A DNA stretch of 48,755 nucleotides from a virus, in IMG/VR virus record IMGVR_UViG_3300025151_000059, positions 1 to 48,755 of that record; one strand, 5' to 3'. Below, piece by piece: positions 19,123-27,247 of this stretch. Within the stretch, counting starts at the first letter, position 1. Each line of letters starts with the position of its first letter. The translations under genes were made by a program, and so were the position numbers. A model generated the notes under the pieces. It was not told where the DNA came from. It saw nothing but the letters and a program-made list of their open reading frames with translations, and made no database searches.

Positions 19123-20566
19123 GCCTAGCGATAGGAGAATAGTATTTCAGATTCTATCCCTAGAATATCCTACTAATAACATTGGTCTATCTAAGGCTAA
19201 GAAGTGGATTGCCAAGGCGGTAGATATGTTCGAAGATGAAATCGAATGGTCTTATAGTATGAGTAATGATATGGGATATGTCGCCAAAGAAATAGATTTG
19301 AGAAAGCAGAATGATTCTGACATTCCATTAAATAGGATTCTAAATGTATTGAGTTTAGATTGCGGAGGAATAACCTCAGATGAATATGCTTTATTCTCTA
19401 CTTTATTTTCGGACATGTCTGCTATGGAAAGAAAATGGTTCACCCGCTATTGGCTTAGAGTTCCTAGAAATGGGATAAATGTTGGAACCGTGCAAAAGAT
19501 GTTGGCCAAGACTTACGACAGGAAAATTTCAGAAGTAAAGTCCCACCATAATTTTAATGACATTCCTACTTTAGTAAATTACTACGAGATGAAGGAAAAC
19601 CCTTCTTGTGTTTTGCAACATGGTAAGTTTCTGAAACCGATGCTGGCGAAGGAAGTGCCGATGGATAAGTGGCCAAAGGAGAAAATTGTCGATTATAAAT
19701 ATGATGGAAATAGATACCAAGTCCATAGAAAAGGCGAAAGTGTTATTGTTTTCAATAGAAAAGGCAAAATTGTAACGCCACAATTCTCAGACATAGTAGA
19801 CCTTGTAAGAAATTACAGTGTTGATTGTATTTTAGATGGCGAAATCTATCCGATTAAGGACGATGGAAGCCCTGCCGAACATAAAAGGATGGGAACGAGG
19901 GTTCACTCAAAAGACCACGCTAAAGCGATTAAAGAATGTCCTGTAAGATGGGTTGCTTTTGATGCTTTAATGGTAGATGGAGAAACCCTAACAGATTTAC
20001 CGTATCATGAACGGCTAGAAAAGATGTCAATGATTCCCGACCAAGCACATAGAATGGAAAGGGATGGAGATGTTTTGGCATTTTATAATGTAGCAATTAA
20101 CGATGGCTTCGAAGGAATTATTGTTAAAGATGCGAACCATAAATATGAGTCTGCAAAGCGTTCCGTTTCTTGGGCTAAATACAAACCACCTAGAATTGAT
20201 TTAGATGTAGTGATTACTTCTGCTAGATATGGCGAAGGTGCTAGGTCAGGATTCTTTGCTTCTTTTGATATTGCGGTAAAAAGTGACAGTGGCTTTATGA
20301 ATATAGGTTCTGTAGGAACAGGACTTTCACAAAGGGAGATGATTCAACTAACTACTAAACTTAGAACATTAGTAGAAAGTTACAAAGGTCAAACATACCA
20401 TTTTGTTCCAAAGGTAGTATTGCAAGTTACTGCCGATTTAATTTCTAGAGATAGTAAAGGAAATATTGGTCTAAGATTTCCTAGGGTAGTAAGAATAAGA
20501 GAAGATAAATATATTGTAGATATTAATACCGTTGCAGATGTAATTCAGACTATGACGGGATTTTGA
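19025..20566 (+). CDS. lig: ATP-dependent DNA ligase, 513 aa
   Basis: Motif I is YKYDGNR with catalytic Lys225, which takes up AMP. Motif III is DCILDGEIYP, motif IV GFEGIIVKD, and motif V SWAKYKP with a following DLDVVI. The N-terminal half (1-210) is the helical DNA-binding domain with IGLSKAKKWIAKAV, and the C-terminal third is the OB domain. This is the archaeal/eukaryal type layout. It seals nicks during replication and repair, probably with PCNA. The start at 19025 has GGAGTGAT upstream. The length is close to archaeal Lig1 (about 550-600). Confidence 0.92.
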   Translation: MTMKMMSRLLESLEDKKPTQQISLVSKEIMKFKPSDRRIVFQILSLEYPTNNIGLSKAKKWIAKAVDMFEDEIEWSYSMSNDMGYVAKEIDLRKQNDSDIPLNRILNVLSLDCGGITSDEYALFSTLFSDMSAMERKWFTRYWLRVPRNGINVGTVQKMLAKTYDRKISEVKSHHNFNDIPTLVNYYEMKENPSCVLQHGKFLKPMLAKEVPMDKWPKEKIVDYKYDGNRYQVHRKGESVIVFNRKGKIVTPQFSDIVDLVRNYSVDCILDGEIYPIKDDGSPAEHKRMGTRVHSKDHAKAIKECPVRWVAFDALMVDGETLTDLPYHERLEKMSMIPDQAHRMERDGDVLAFYNVAINDGFEGIIVKDANHKYESAKRSVSWAKYKPPRIDLDVVITSARYGEGARSGFFASFDIAVKSDSGFMNIGSVGTGLSQREMIQLTTKLRTLVESYKGQTYHFVPKVVLQVTADLISRDSKGNIGLRFPRVVRIREDKYIVDINTVADVIQTMTGF

Positions 20567-20570
20567 TACG

Positions 20571-20927
20571 ATGATAGAACCAGAATTATTGAAGTGGGTA
20601 GGGGAATTTGGAAAGGTGACTACTATCAGTTTTATGATTTATGGTCCACCTCTCTCAGAAGAAGATAGTGGGTTATTAGCAAAAGGAATTAATTTACATT
20701 TAATTGCTGAACATGAAATGCCCCTACATATGATATTTCTAAAAGAAGTAGACGAAGAAGAAGCAAGAGCATTGGGGACTTTCCAAGGAACAAATTTTTC
20801 TATAGTATTGCCCGAAGATAGGAAAGACATATGTGATTATGTTAAGGGAGTGTGTGAAAACTTCCTAAGATTTGTCAGATTAAAAAATGAGTTCTTGGGA
20901 ACTAGAGTGGTGGAGAATAATGTTTAA
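20571..20927 (+). CDS. Hypothetical protein, 118 aa
   Basis: MIEPELLKWVGEFGKVTTIS, then SEEDSGLLAKGINLHLIAEH, MIFLKEVDEEEARALGT and a helical C-terminus ENFLRFVRLKNEFLGTRVVE. A small alpha/beta fold by eye. It lies four bases after the ligase and overlaps the next gene. Function unknown. Confidence 0.65.
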   Translation: MIEPELLKWVGEFGKVTTISFMIYGPPLSEEDSGLLAKGINLHLIAEHEMPLHMIFLKEVDEEEARALGTFQGTNFSIVLPEDRKDICDYVKGVCENFLRFVRLKNEFLGTRVVENNV

Positions 20928-21318
20928 TGATGGAATGTTGATTGGCATATTTGTGGGATTAGCAAATTGTGATATTAGAATAGAATCTAATCACAGGGCT
21001 AACTTAGGCTATACTATTAAACCTAGGATTCAGATTAGGGGAGAGTTACCTTTCCTCAAACAATTAAAACACGCCTTGGAGATGAGACACACCAACCCCC
21101 ATTTAAAAGAAATAGAAGGCGCAAATAGAAATAAGCCAATAATTACTATTTCTAGAATACATGATTTGAGCATAGTCTGTAAGATGGTCCCCGACTATTT
21201 AGAAGATGCAAGAAACCAATGGAAAGATTTCAAGAGAGTAATAGAACTAATTGAAAATAAAAAACATCTGTCCCTAGAAGGACTAGATGAAATATTAAAA
21301 ATAAAGGAATTGATTTAA
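20920..21318 (+). CDS. LAGLIDADG-like homing endonuclease relative, 132 aa
   Basis: MLIGIFVGLANCDIRIES (6-23) resembles LAGLIDADG helix 1 (l.G.fdGdG...). GYTIKPRIQIRGELPFLKQL and later IITISRIHDLSIVCKMVPDY fit the strands and helices of one repeat. The end QWKDFKRVIELIENKKHLSL EGLDEIL is typical of this family's C-terminal part. The catalytic acidic residue of the LAGLIDADG helix appears replaced (GLANCD), so it may be inactive or act as a maturase-like or DNA-binding protein. I start at 20920 because GGAGAATA precedes it. It stands free among replication genes. Confidence 0.6.
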   Translation: MFNDGMLIGIFVGLANCDIRIESNHRANLGYTIKPRIQIRGELPFLKQLKHALEMRHTNPHLKEIEGANRNKPIITISRIHDLSIVCKMVPDYLEDARNQWKDFKRVIELIENKKHLSLEGLDEILKIKELI

Positions 21319-22184
21319 TGGGTTTAACCAGTATAAATAAAGATAGAACTATAGTAATTACCGGAAAGAATGGAACGGGCAAATCTACTATGGCCAAGGA
21401 GATGTTTGAAGATGCTATTATCTACTACGCTAATGATATGGAAATACCTGATATTAAATCGGTCCCAAAAGAAAGAGGAATAATAATAGAAGATATACAT
21501 TACAAGCCAAAGAAAGATGAGATACTAAATGTACTTAGAAACTATGGCGGCAAAGTAGTGATGACTTCTTTAAACCAAAAGAGCGTACCTTCTGCTATTA
21601 AGAACATGGTAAAATTCAAAAGAGCGGGTACTAAACAATATCTAAGAGATGAGATTAAAGGCTTGGCTCCTAGATGCGAAGAACCATTATCGTTTGAGAA
21701 AGATACATTCTCATTAGTAATGGATTACATGAAAGAAAGCGACAGAGATTTAGTTGCTAAGTTGTTAAAAATTAACAAGCCATCAGATACACAAATAATG
21801 TCTTGGCTTGTAGAAAACATTCATCCGAATAGATTAATATTTGCAGATGGTGTTGTTAAAAGGAAATGGTCGCAGAAATATTTCTATGAGATATTAGCGT
21901 ATGCCTATCAAGGTAGAAATTTTAGTAGGCCAGCATATCCTAAAAGAAAGGCATATTCCAAAATACCTTCTCTATGTAGAAGGCTAAAACTAAGAAGCGG
22001 GGATGAAAGACTTCTTCGCCAATTATGTAAAGATGAAAACTTTAGCCGTTGGGCTAAAACTAAACTAAACAATGGTGAGTGTAGATTACTCGGTCTTGGT
22101 GAAAAGAAGATAAGAAAATCTAAACCTAAAATAAAAATAAGTAAGTTAAGTGATTATTATGATGAAGGAATGCGTGGTTTGTAA
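21318..22184 (+). CDS. AAA+ ATPase, possible clamp-loader large subunit, 288 aa
   Basis: Walker A VITGKNGTGKST (13-24), a Walker B-like RGIIIEDIHY with ED in place of DE, and a sensor 1-like VVMTSLNQKS form a short AAA+ core. The helical part with SDTQIMSWLVENIHPNRLIF resembles the lid of RFC/DnaX proteins. A basic C-terminus follows (KKIRKSKPKIKISKL). An RFC small-subunit gene lies 1 kb downstream, so this may be a reduced large subunit. It could also be a Holliday-junction or helicase-loader type ATPase. The ATPase call is sure; the exact role is not. Confidence 0.65.
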   Translation: MGLTSINKDRTIVITGKNGTGKSTMAKEMFEDAIIYYANDMEIPDIKSVPKERGIIIEDIHYKPKKDEILNVLRNYGGKVVMTSLNQKSVPSAIKNMVKFKRAGTKQYLRDEIKGLAPRCEEPLSFEKDTFSLVMDYMKESDRDLVAKLLKINKPSDTQIMSWLVENIHPNRLIFADGVVKRKWSQKYFYEILAYAYQGRNFSRPAYPKRKAYSKIPSLCRRLKLRSGDERLLRQLCKDENFSRWAKTKLNNGECRLLGLGEKKIRKSKPKIKISKLSDYYDEGMRGL

Positions 22185-22959
22185 AACTTGTAGAAAGTGC
22201 AAGGAAACAAAACCCATCTCTGAGTTTCACAATAATAAAGCGACCAAAGACGGTAAAACTTCAAGATGCAAAATTTGTAGAACAGAAGCGGCTAAGAAGT
22301 GGAACGCTGAGAATTGGGACAGACATAGAAAGAACACTAGTCGTTGGGTCAAAAATAATCGTGACAAGGTTCTGATTCATTCAAGAAGGATAGAAAAGAA
22401 AAGAGTTGATTATCACAAGACCAAACATAATAATTATTTTACCACCAAACAAAAGGAAAATCCCGAACTGTATTTTTTGAAGTGCCAAGCAGATAACTGT
22501 TGTAATTTCTATTACAGTAAAGGCGGTGGCTCACAGGCTAAGTATTGCGGTAAAGTCTGCCGGAATAAAACGAATTATGAGAAATACTATTCAACAATAG
22601 AAGGTAAGTTATGTACCTCTATGAGAGTAGGAATCAAAAAAGGACTCGTACACAAAAAAGAAGGTAGGACTTTTGAAATCTTAGAATATACATTGCTCGA
22701 CTTAATCGAGCATTTAGAATCATTGTTTGATAAACCTAAATGGAATGGTTATCAATGGGTTGATGATATTGTAGATTTGTCATGGGATAATAGAAGCGAA
22801 TGGCACATAGACCACATAAGACCCGTTGCATCATTTAACTTTGATTCAACAGAACACCCCGACTTCAAGAAGTGTTGGGCGTTAAATAATTTACAACCGC
22901 TATGGGCGGCAGATAATATTCGCAAAGGCGACAAATGGGATGGAATAATAAATAGGTGA
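22159..22959 (+). CDS. HNH endonuclease, 266 aa
   Basis: The N-terminus has zinc pairs (CVVCKTCRKC, then CKIC) in a KPISEFHNNKATKDG setting known from phage HNH proteins. A second finger with QADNCCNFYYSK and KYCGKVC follows. The C-terminus WHIDHIRPVASFNFDS then LNNLQPLWAADNIRKGDKW is a complete HNH nuclease. Such free-standing genes are mobile homing endonucleases that cut intronless or uninterrupted alleles. Here it lies between two clamp-loader genes. The start at 22159 is chosen over a GTG at 22150; no ribosome site is clear, so translation may be coupled to the overlapping upstream gene. Confidence 0.85.
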   Translation: MMKECVVCKTCRKCKETKPISEFHNNKATKDGKTSRCKICRTEAAKKWNAENWDRHRKNTSRWVKNNRDKVLIHSRRIEKKRVDYHKTKHNNYFTTKQKENPELYFLKCQADNCCNFYYSKGGGSQAKYCGKVCRNKTNYEKYYSTIEGKLCTSMRVGIKKGLVHKKEGRTFEILEYTLLDLIEHLESLFDKPKWNGYQWVDDIVDLSWDNRSEWHIDHIRPVASFNFDSTEHPDFKKCWALNNLQPLWAADNIRKGDKWDGIINR

Positions 22960-22963
22960 TAAT

Positions 22964-23176
22964 ATGAGTATAATAGAAAGAATAAAAGAAATTGAAGAAA
23001 ATTTACAACGATATAAAACGCTCTTTGAACAACTACAGGATATGGAAATGATATATGATAATTTAGATTGGGGCGATGTCTACAAACCCCACCATATAGA
23101 TATGGAATTATCTGATGCTATTAGTGAAGTTGAAAATAAAATAAATGAGATTGAAAGTAAATTGGAGATGATATAA
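22964..23176 (+). CDS. Coiled-coil protein, 70 aa
   Basis: MSIIERIKEIEENLQRYKTL, a short loop with LDWGDVYKPHHIDME, then SEVENKINEIESKLEMI. Two helices with heptads probably form an antiparallel coiled coil. GGTGATAAT precedes the ATG. It overlaps the clamp-loader gene by one base. Function unknown. Confidence 0.65.
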   Translation: MSIIERIKEIEENLQRYKTLFEQLQDMEMIYDNLDWGDVYKPHHIDMELSDAISEVENKINEIESKLEMI

Positions 23177-24087
23177 TGTTATGGACAGAAAAATATAGGC
23201 CCGCTTTACTAAGCGGAATAAAAGGACAGGAACACTTCGTAATGGATGCGGAGAATTGGGTAGAATTACAGAACATGCCAAATGTTTTGTTTTACGGTAC
23301 TTCCGGTACAGGTAAAACTGCGGCAGGTTTAGCCCTAGCAAAAACATTACTCGGAGAAAACGCACTAGATAATTTCTTTGAGATTAATGCTTCTGATGAT
23401 AGAAGACTAGAAACGGTTAGAACTAGAATTAAAGAGATTGCCCAAAGCGGCAAACTTGGTAATGTTCCCTTCAGAATAATTCTATTAGATGAAATGGATG
23501 GAATGACAAACGATGCACAAAACGCATTGAAAAGAATCATGGAAAGATATTCTGAAAATGTTCGTTTTATTATTACATGTAATGATAGGACTAAGATTAT
23601 CTTTGCACTACAAAGTAGATGTGCAAATTATCATTTCAAACCATTATCACCTTCAATTGTATGTTCGATTCTTATGGACATACTGAAAGAAGAATCAGTC
23701 ACCAACATACCTTCCGAGTCTGAAATGCAGGGCTTTATAGGTGTATATGGTGGTGATTTAAGGAGGGCAATCACCGAGTTGCAAGCCGCAATATCATCGG
23801 ACAAGCCCCTCAAAATGCAAGTTCAAGAAGGACTACAAGAATATGAAAATATAATTAATGATTTGATAAATAAAAATGCTAACATTCTTACAACACTACA
23901 CGACTTACTTTACGACGGAAAAACCGTGAAGGACATTTGTGTATCTTTACATGATGTTATCATTAATGCTACTTTAGATAATAATACAAAATACAAATTT
24001 CTGAGAGTGATAGGAGAAAGCGAATACCGGTCCACTACCATGACACCTAGAGTTTTAGTCTCTTGGATGGTAGGACAATTAATATGA
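23176..24087 (+). CDS. rfcS: Clamp loader small subunit (RFC-S)
   Basis: MLWTEKYRPALLSGIKGQEH is the RFC box II-type start (WxEKYRP). Walker A is YGTSGTGKT (40-48), Walker B IILLDEMDGM, sensor 1 FIITCNDRTKI and the arginine finger LQSRC. The GGDLRRAITELQAA segment is sensor 2. All standard RFC-S motifs are in order, in 303 aa, about the family's normal length. It opens PCNA and loads it on primed DNA, with PCNA at 26502 and PolB at 27248 as partners. It overlaps the preceding stop by one base. Confidence 0.93.
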   Translation: MLWTEKYRPALLSGIKGQEHFVMDAENWVELQNMPNVLFYGTSGTGKTAAGLALAKTLLGENALDNFFEINASDDRRLETVRTRIKEIAQSGKLGNVPFRIILLDEMDGMTNDAQNALKRIMERYSENVRFIITCNDRTKIIFALQSRCANYHFKPLSPSIVCSILMDILKEESVTNIPSESEMQGFIGVYGGDLRRAITELQAAISSDKPLKMQVQEGLQEYENIINDLINKNANILTTLHDLLYDGKTVKDICVSLHDVIINATLDNNTKYKFLRVIGESEYRSTTMTPRVLVSWMVGQLI

Positions 24088-24104
24088 AAAAGGAGGAATC
24101 TGAT

Positions 24105-25316
24105 ATGGATGAAAAATTAAAGAACGAAATAGAGCAAGGAGCAAGTCTTCTCGGACTTAGTGCGGAGGACGCACTAGGAAAGTACGAAGATATTTGCAGA
24201 GAGAATGGGGTAGAAACAAATAACCCCATTGGACTTGGACTTTGGCGAAGTCATGTTGCACAAAGCCGAAGGCAGAAGTCTAAACCTAGTGGTGGCGGAA
24301 GTAACCAATTGTCTAAGAAGGCATTTGGTTTCTTTATCTCACTTGAGTCTCCTAGAGACACAATGGTTTGGAACAGAAACAAGGCCAAAGAAGAATACGC
24401 TAGGAATGCTGATGCGGCATTAGAAGCAGGGCTAATTGCTACTGCTGAAGAAACAGACGGTGGATGGAAAATCCTTAGAGTTTTCAAGGGCGATTACCAA
24501 GAAAGAATGGTAAAAACCCTACCTGATGGTGCAGAGGAAATTGGTGGTAATACTATCATTCCACTTGACGCAACCGAAAGTTATCCTAACGGTGGTAAAA
24601 ACCGAAACTTTGGAAAGCCACTACCAGCACAAGAATTCCGCCGAACCGGAGTTTTCTATGGTATGGTCGGGGACAGTACAGAGATGAAACCGTATTTCTT
24701 TTCTTACAAGAAAGATGGTTGTTTAGACTTTGCACCAAATTGTTTTGAATACCTACACATGGTGGTAATTAAGAATGAAAATTCGGATGACATTTATGGA
24801 TATACCGAAGTTACAAAATCTAGTTTAGTTATGAATACAAATCTAGACCCTGAAAACTCTGACTATAGAGATATGTCCAACTACAATTATGTGGAAACTT
24901 TGACTAGTGAATTCTCTAACAAGATTACAGAATTAGTGGACATTGATAGACAACATGGAAATTTAGCCATGCTACCTGTAAAGGAGAGATATGTAATTAC
25001 CGACGGTACAGTTTGTAATATGAACATGACTCCATTTGGAAATGGAAACCGTGTTCTAAACATTACAGATTTAAATGCAGAATTCGATTATGAAGGTGGA
25101 AATAATATGACAACATGTTGGGTTCCTGAACATATCGAAATTGATTTTGGTATCGGTAGTAACATTATTGTTATTGGTAGGACTTCTCAAAGACAAGGAG
25201 ATGACGGACCCGAACCTGTTACAATTAATGTATCGGGTATTCTAACTGTAGAAAGAGTCGGCTCTCCTGTAGAGATTGAGCAGACTGAAGAAACCAACGA
25301 CGATTGGTTTAGTTGA
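24105..25316 (+). CDS. Candidate ssDNA-binding protein (OB/RPA-like), 403 aa
   Basis: The start at 24105 is set by AGGAGGAATCTGAT; earlier in-frame ATGs lie in the rfcS gene. The N-terminal helix SLLGLSAEDALGKYEDICRE is followed by a Ser/Gly/Lys linker, then a beta-rich region (KAFGFFISLESPRDTMVWNR, EEIGGNTIIPLDA, VFYGMVGDSTEMKPYFFSYK) that may be an OB fold. A long C-terminal beta region includes NIIVIGRTSQRQ and VTINVSGILTVERV. The acidic tip ETNDDWFS resembles the tail of many SSBs. Position between rfcS and the recombinase supports a replication role. The OB call is by eye. Confidence 0.5.
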   Translation: MDEKLKNEIEQGASLLGLSAEDALGKYEDICRENGVETNNPIGLGLWRSHVAQSRRQKSKPSGGGSNQLSKKAFGFFISLESPRDTMVWNRNKAKEEYARNADAALEAGLIATAEETDGGWKILRVFKGDYQERMVKTLPDGAEEIGGNTIIPLDATESYPNGGKNRNFGKPLPAQEFRRTGVFYGMVGDSTEMKPYFFSYKKDGCLDFAPNCFEYLHMVVIKNENSDDIYGYTEVTKSSLVMNTNLDPENSDYRDMSNYNYVETLTSEFSNKITELVDIDRQHGNLAMLPVKERYVITDGTVCNMNMTPFGNGNRVLNITDLNAEFDYEGGNNMTTCWVPEHIEIDFGIGSNIIVIGRTSQRQGDDGPEPVTINVSGILTVERVGSPVEIEQTEETNDDWFS

Positions 25317-25421
25317 TTCCAAAGGGGTCGTTCCCTTCAACTGCTAGTGTAAATATATTCTAGTGGGAAAAAAAAGATATTCAAATGGGTGCGAAGCCCA
25401 TATTTTCAATGAGGAATTATA
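25317..25421 (+). promoter_or_regulatory. Intergenic terminator/promoter region
   Basis: AAGGGGTCGTTCCCTT just after the SSB-like gene is a short hairpin. AAATATATTC near 25352 is a TATA-like sequence, and ATGGGTGCGAAGCCCAT near 25385 is another hairpin before the next ribosome site (GAGGAATTATA). This gap divides the replication genes into two transcription units. Confidence 0.4.
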
Positions 25422-25676
25422 ATGAGTGAATTAATAGATGAAAGATATGTAATGAAGGCTGGCAGTTATGTGGCAGACTTGTCCCTTGTGGAATTTATTA
25501 CATGGAGACAGAACGACGACGGGATTTTACTAAAGTTGCATATAGGGCAAAAGGAAATACGATTCCTTAGTACTAAGGAAATGGCAACTGAAGTTATGGG
25601 AATTTGGACAAAATTCCGTGGTCAAGAAATAGACTTTAGAGAATATGAAATAGGTGGTAAATATGAGTTTAACTAA
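25422..25676 (+). CDS. Hypothetical protein, 84 aa
   Basis: MSELIDERYVMKAGSYVADL then EFITWRQNDDGILLKLHIGQ. A small mainly beta protein. GAGGAATTATA precedes the ATG. It overlaps the next gene by 14 bases. First gene of the second replication unit; function unknown. Confidence 0.65.
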   Translation: MSELIDERYVMKAGSYVADLSLVEFITWRQNDDGILLKLHIGQKEIRFLSTKEMATEVMGIWTKFRGQEIDFREYEIGGKYEFN

Positions 25677-26505
25677 AATGAAGAAGGAAGTTATGGAAGA
25701 AGCAAAGGTAACTGCTGATGCTAAGAAGAAAACTATCTTTGGTAAGAAGCAAGAAGAGTTTAATTCTTCCTTTGCAGATTATATGAAAAAGAAAAGAGAA
25801 GCCAAGAGTTCTAGAATGGTTCTAGGCATTTGGGGAGAACCTAAATGCGGAAAGACTGGAATTGCTTTGGATTTCCCCGATAGAAACATTTGTGTTTTAG
25901 ATTGGGATAAAGGCGTAGATTCTACATGGAGAGAATGGCACAATTCTTCTGAGAAGATTGATGTCTATTGCCCTATTGTCATGAACAAAGACAATGTTGT
26001 AGATATTGATAAGAGCGATGATAACTCTCACGCCTTTGTTAAATATGTTAGGCAGAAAATAGAAGATGGAGATAATCCTATCTTTGTATTCGATGGAGTA
26101 GATACTTGGTTTCAATCTTGTTTGTTGAAAGTAAATCCAAATCCTAGAGTAGTCACTAAGGTAATGCCATACCAATACGGCGCAAGAAATAATATCTTCT
26201 ACCATCTTTTGGAAACTATTTACCAACTGAACTGTGATGTGATTTACATTACTCACGAAACGGAGAAGTATCTAGATAACTCTCCTGTGGGTATGATGCC
26301 TAACTGGAAAGATTGGGGAGGAAAACTAGAACAGGAAATCTACTGTACTAGAAAGAAGATAAAGGGACAAACTCACTTTGTTGCAGAACTAGTAGGTAGC
26401 CGAACTAATGGAAACTTAGTAGGGAAGTCTTGGACTGTTAGAGAAGGTAGTCCTCCTAACATTAAGTGGAACGGAGTACCGGAATTAAAAGAGGGTAAAA
26501 TATGA
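25663..26505 (+). CDS. RecA/RadA-like phage ATPase (Sak4-type), 280 aa
   Basis: After a basic helical start, MVLGIWGEPKCGKTG (52-66) is Walker A. The strand NICVLDWDKG and IFVFDGVDTWFQSC (Walker B with D) and VIYITHETEKY follow in the order of the RecA core used in phage Sak4/AAA_24 recombinases. GGTGGTAAAT precedes the ATG at 25663; a GTG three codons earlier overlaps it. It probably loads on ssDNA for recombination-dependent replication. It lies between the SSB-like and PCNA genes. The C-terminus has VREGSPPNIKWNG. Confidence 0.75.
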   Translation: MSLTKMKKEVMEEAKVTADAKKKTIFGKKQEEFNSSFADYMKKKREAKSSRMVLGIWGEPKCGKTGIALDFPDRNICVLDWDKGVDSTWREWHNSSEKIDVYCPIVMNKDNVVDIDKSDDNSHAFVKYVRQKIEDGDNPIFVFDGVDTWFQSCLLKVNPNPRVVTKVMPYQYGARNNIFYHLLETIYQLNCDVIYITHETEKYLDNSPVGMMPNWKDWGGKLEQEIYCTRKKIKGQTHFVAELVGSRTNGNLVGKSWTVREGSPPNIKWNGVPELKEGKI

Positions 26506-27242
26506 AATTTAATATTGATAGTAAAGTAATATGTAATGCACTAGATGATATTCAGGGTAAAGGAAAGTACGGAGTTTCTAACAGTAGTTTAGATGATTGC
26601 GTCTACCTAACTCTAGAAGGAAATAATCTAGAATTATGGAATGCGGATTCTACACTTTCGCTAACAATTGATTTAGAAGTAAGCGGAGAGGAAGATGGGG
26701 ACTTTGTAATGAATGCAAAGATACTAACTACTTTCTTGAAAAAGTTTAGTGGAAATGCTACTTTCGTAGGAGAAGATACTCTTACAGTTACTTGCAATAG
26801 TCAAGTAGTAGTCCTACCTAGAATCATTGCGCATTCTAATATAAATGCGATTACTAGAATCAAGGGAATGTTGGAACATGTTTTTTATGAAGAAGAACCT
26901 CAAACATTATTTATGTTTGGCCCTTCTAGATTCGAGTCAGCATTCACTATTCATTCTGAAGATTTTAAGAAAACTATAGGCCTATGCGAATTAATTAAGA
27001 GCGGGGTTTATCGTTTAGATTCTAATGAAGAAGTAAAGATTAGTAGCCAAACATCTGCTTCTAATAAGTACATGGAAACTATGACCACTACAAATAAGAT
27101 AGGCGAAGAGGCTACAGTAGAATGGTCAGGACCACTACACAAATTCTTTGACGGGAAAATAAACTTCTATATCAAAGATGAATTCCCCCTACTTTTAGTA
27201 GGAACAGATAGAAAGTTAATCCGTGCGCCGCATGTGAGTTGA
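26502..27242 (+). CDS. pcn: Sliding clamp (PCNA-like), 246 aa
   Basis: MKFNIDSKVICNALDDIQGK then DDCVYLTLEGNNLELWNADS and FVMNAKILTTFLKKFSGN follow the first half of PCNA. The end NFYIKDEFPLLLVGTDRKLI RAP matches the last strands (..v.fY..DEFPL.i......l..APr). Length is that of PCNA (about 245-250), two domains, so a trimeric ring. It tethers PolB, ligase and nucleases to DNA. It overlaps the recombinase gene by four bases and ends just before PolB. The sequence is diverged, with no other obvious paralog in the window. Confidence 0.85.
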   Translation: MKFNIDSKVICNALDDIQGKGKYGVSNSSLDDCVYLTLEGNNLELWNADSTLSLTIDLEVSGEEDGDFVMNAKILTTFLKKFSGNATFVGEDTLTVTCNSQVVVLPRIIAHSNINAITRIKGMLEHVFYEEEPQTLFMFGPSRFESAFTIHSEDFKKTIGLCELIKSGVYRLDSNEEVKISSQTSASNKYMETMTTTNKIGEEATVEWSGPLHKFFDGKINFYIKDEFPLLLVGTDRKLIRAPHVS

Positions 27243-27247
27243 GGACA

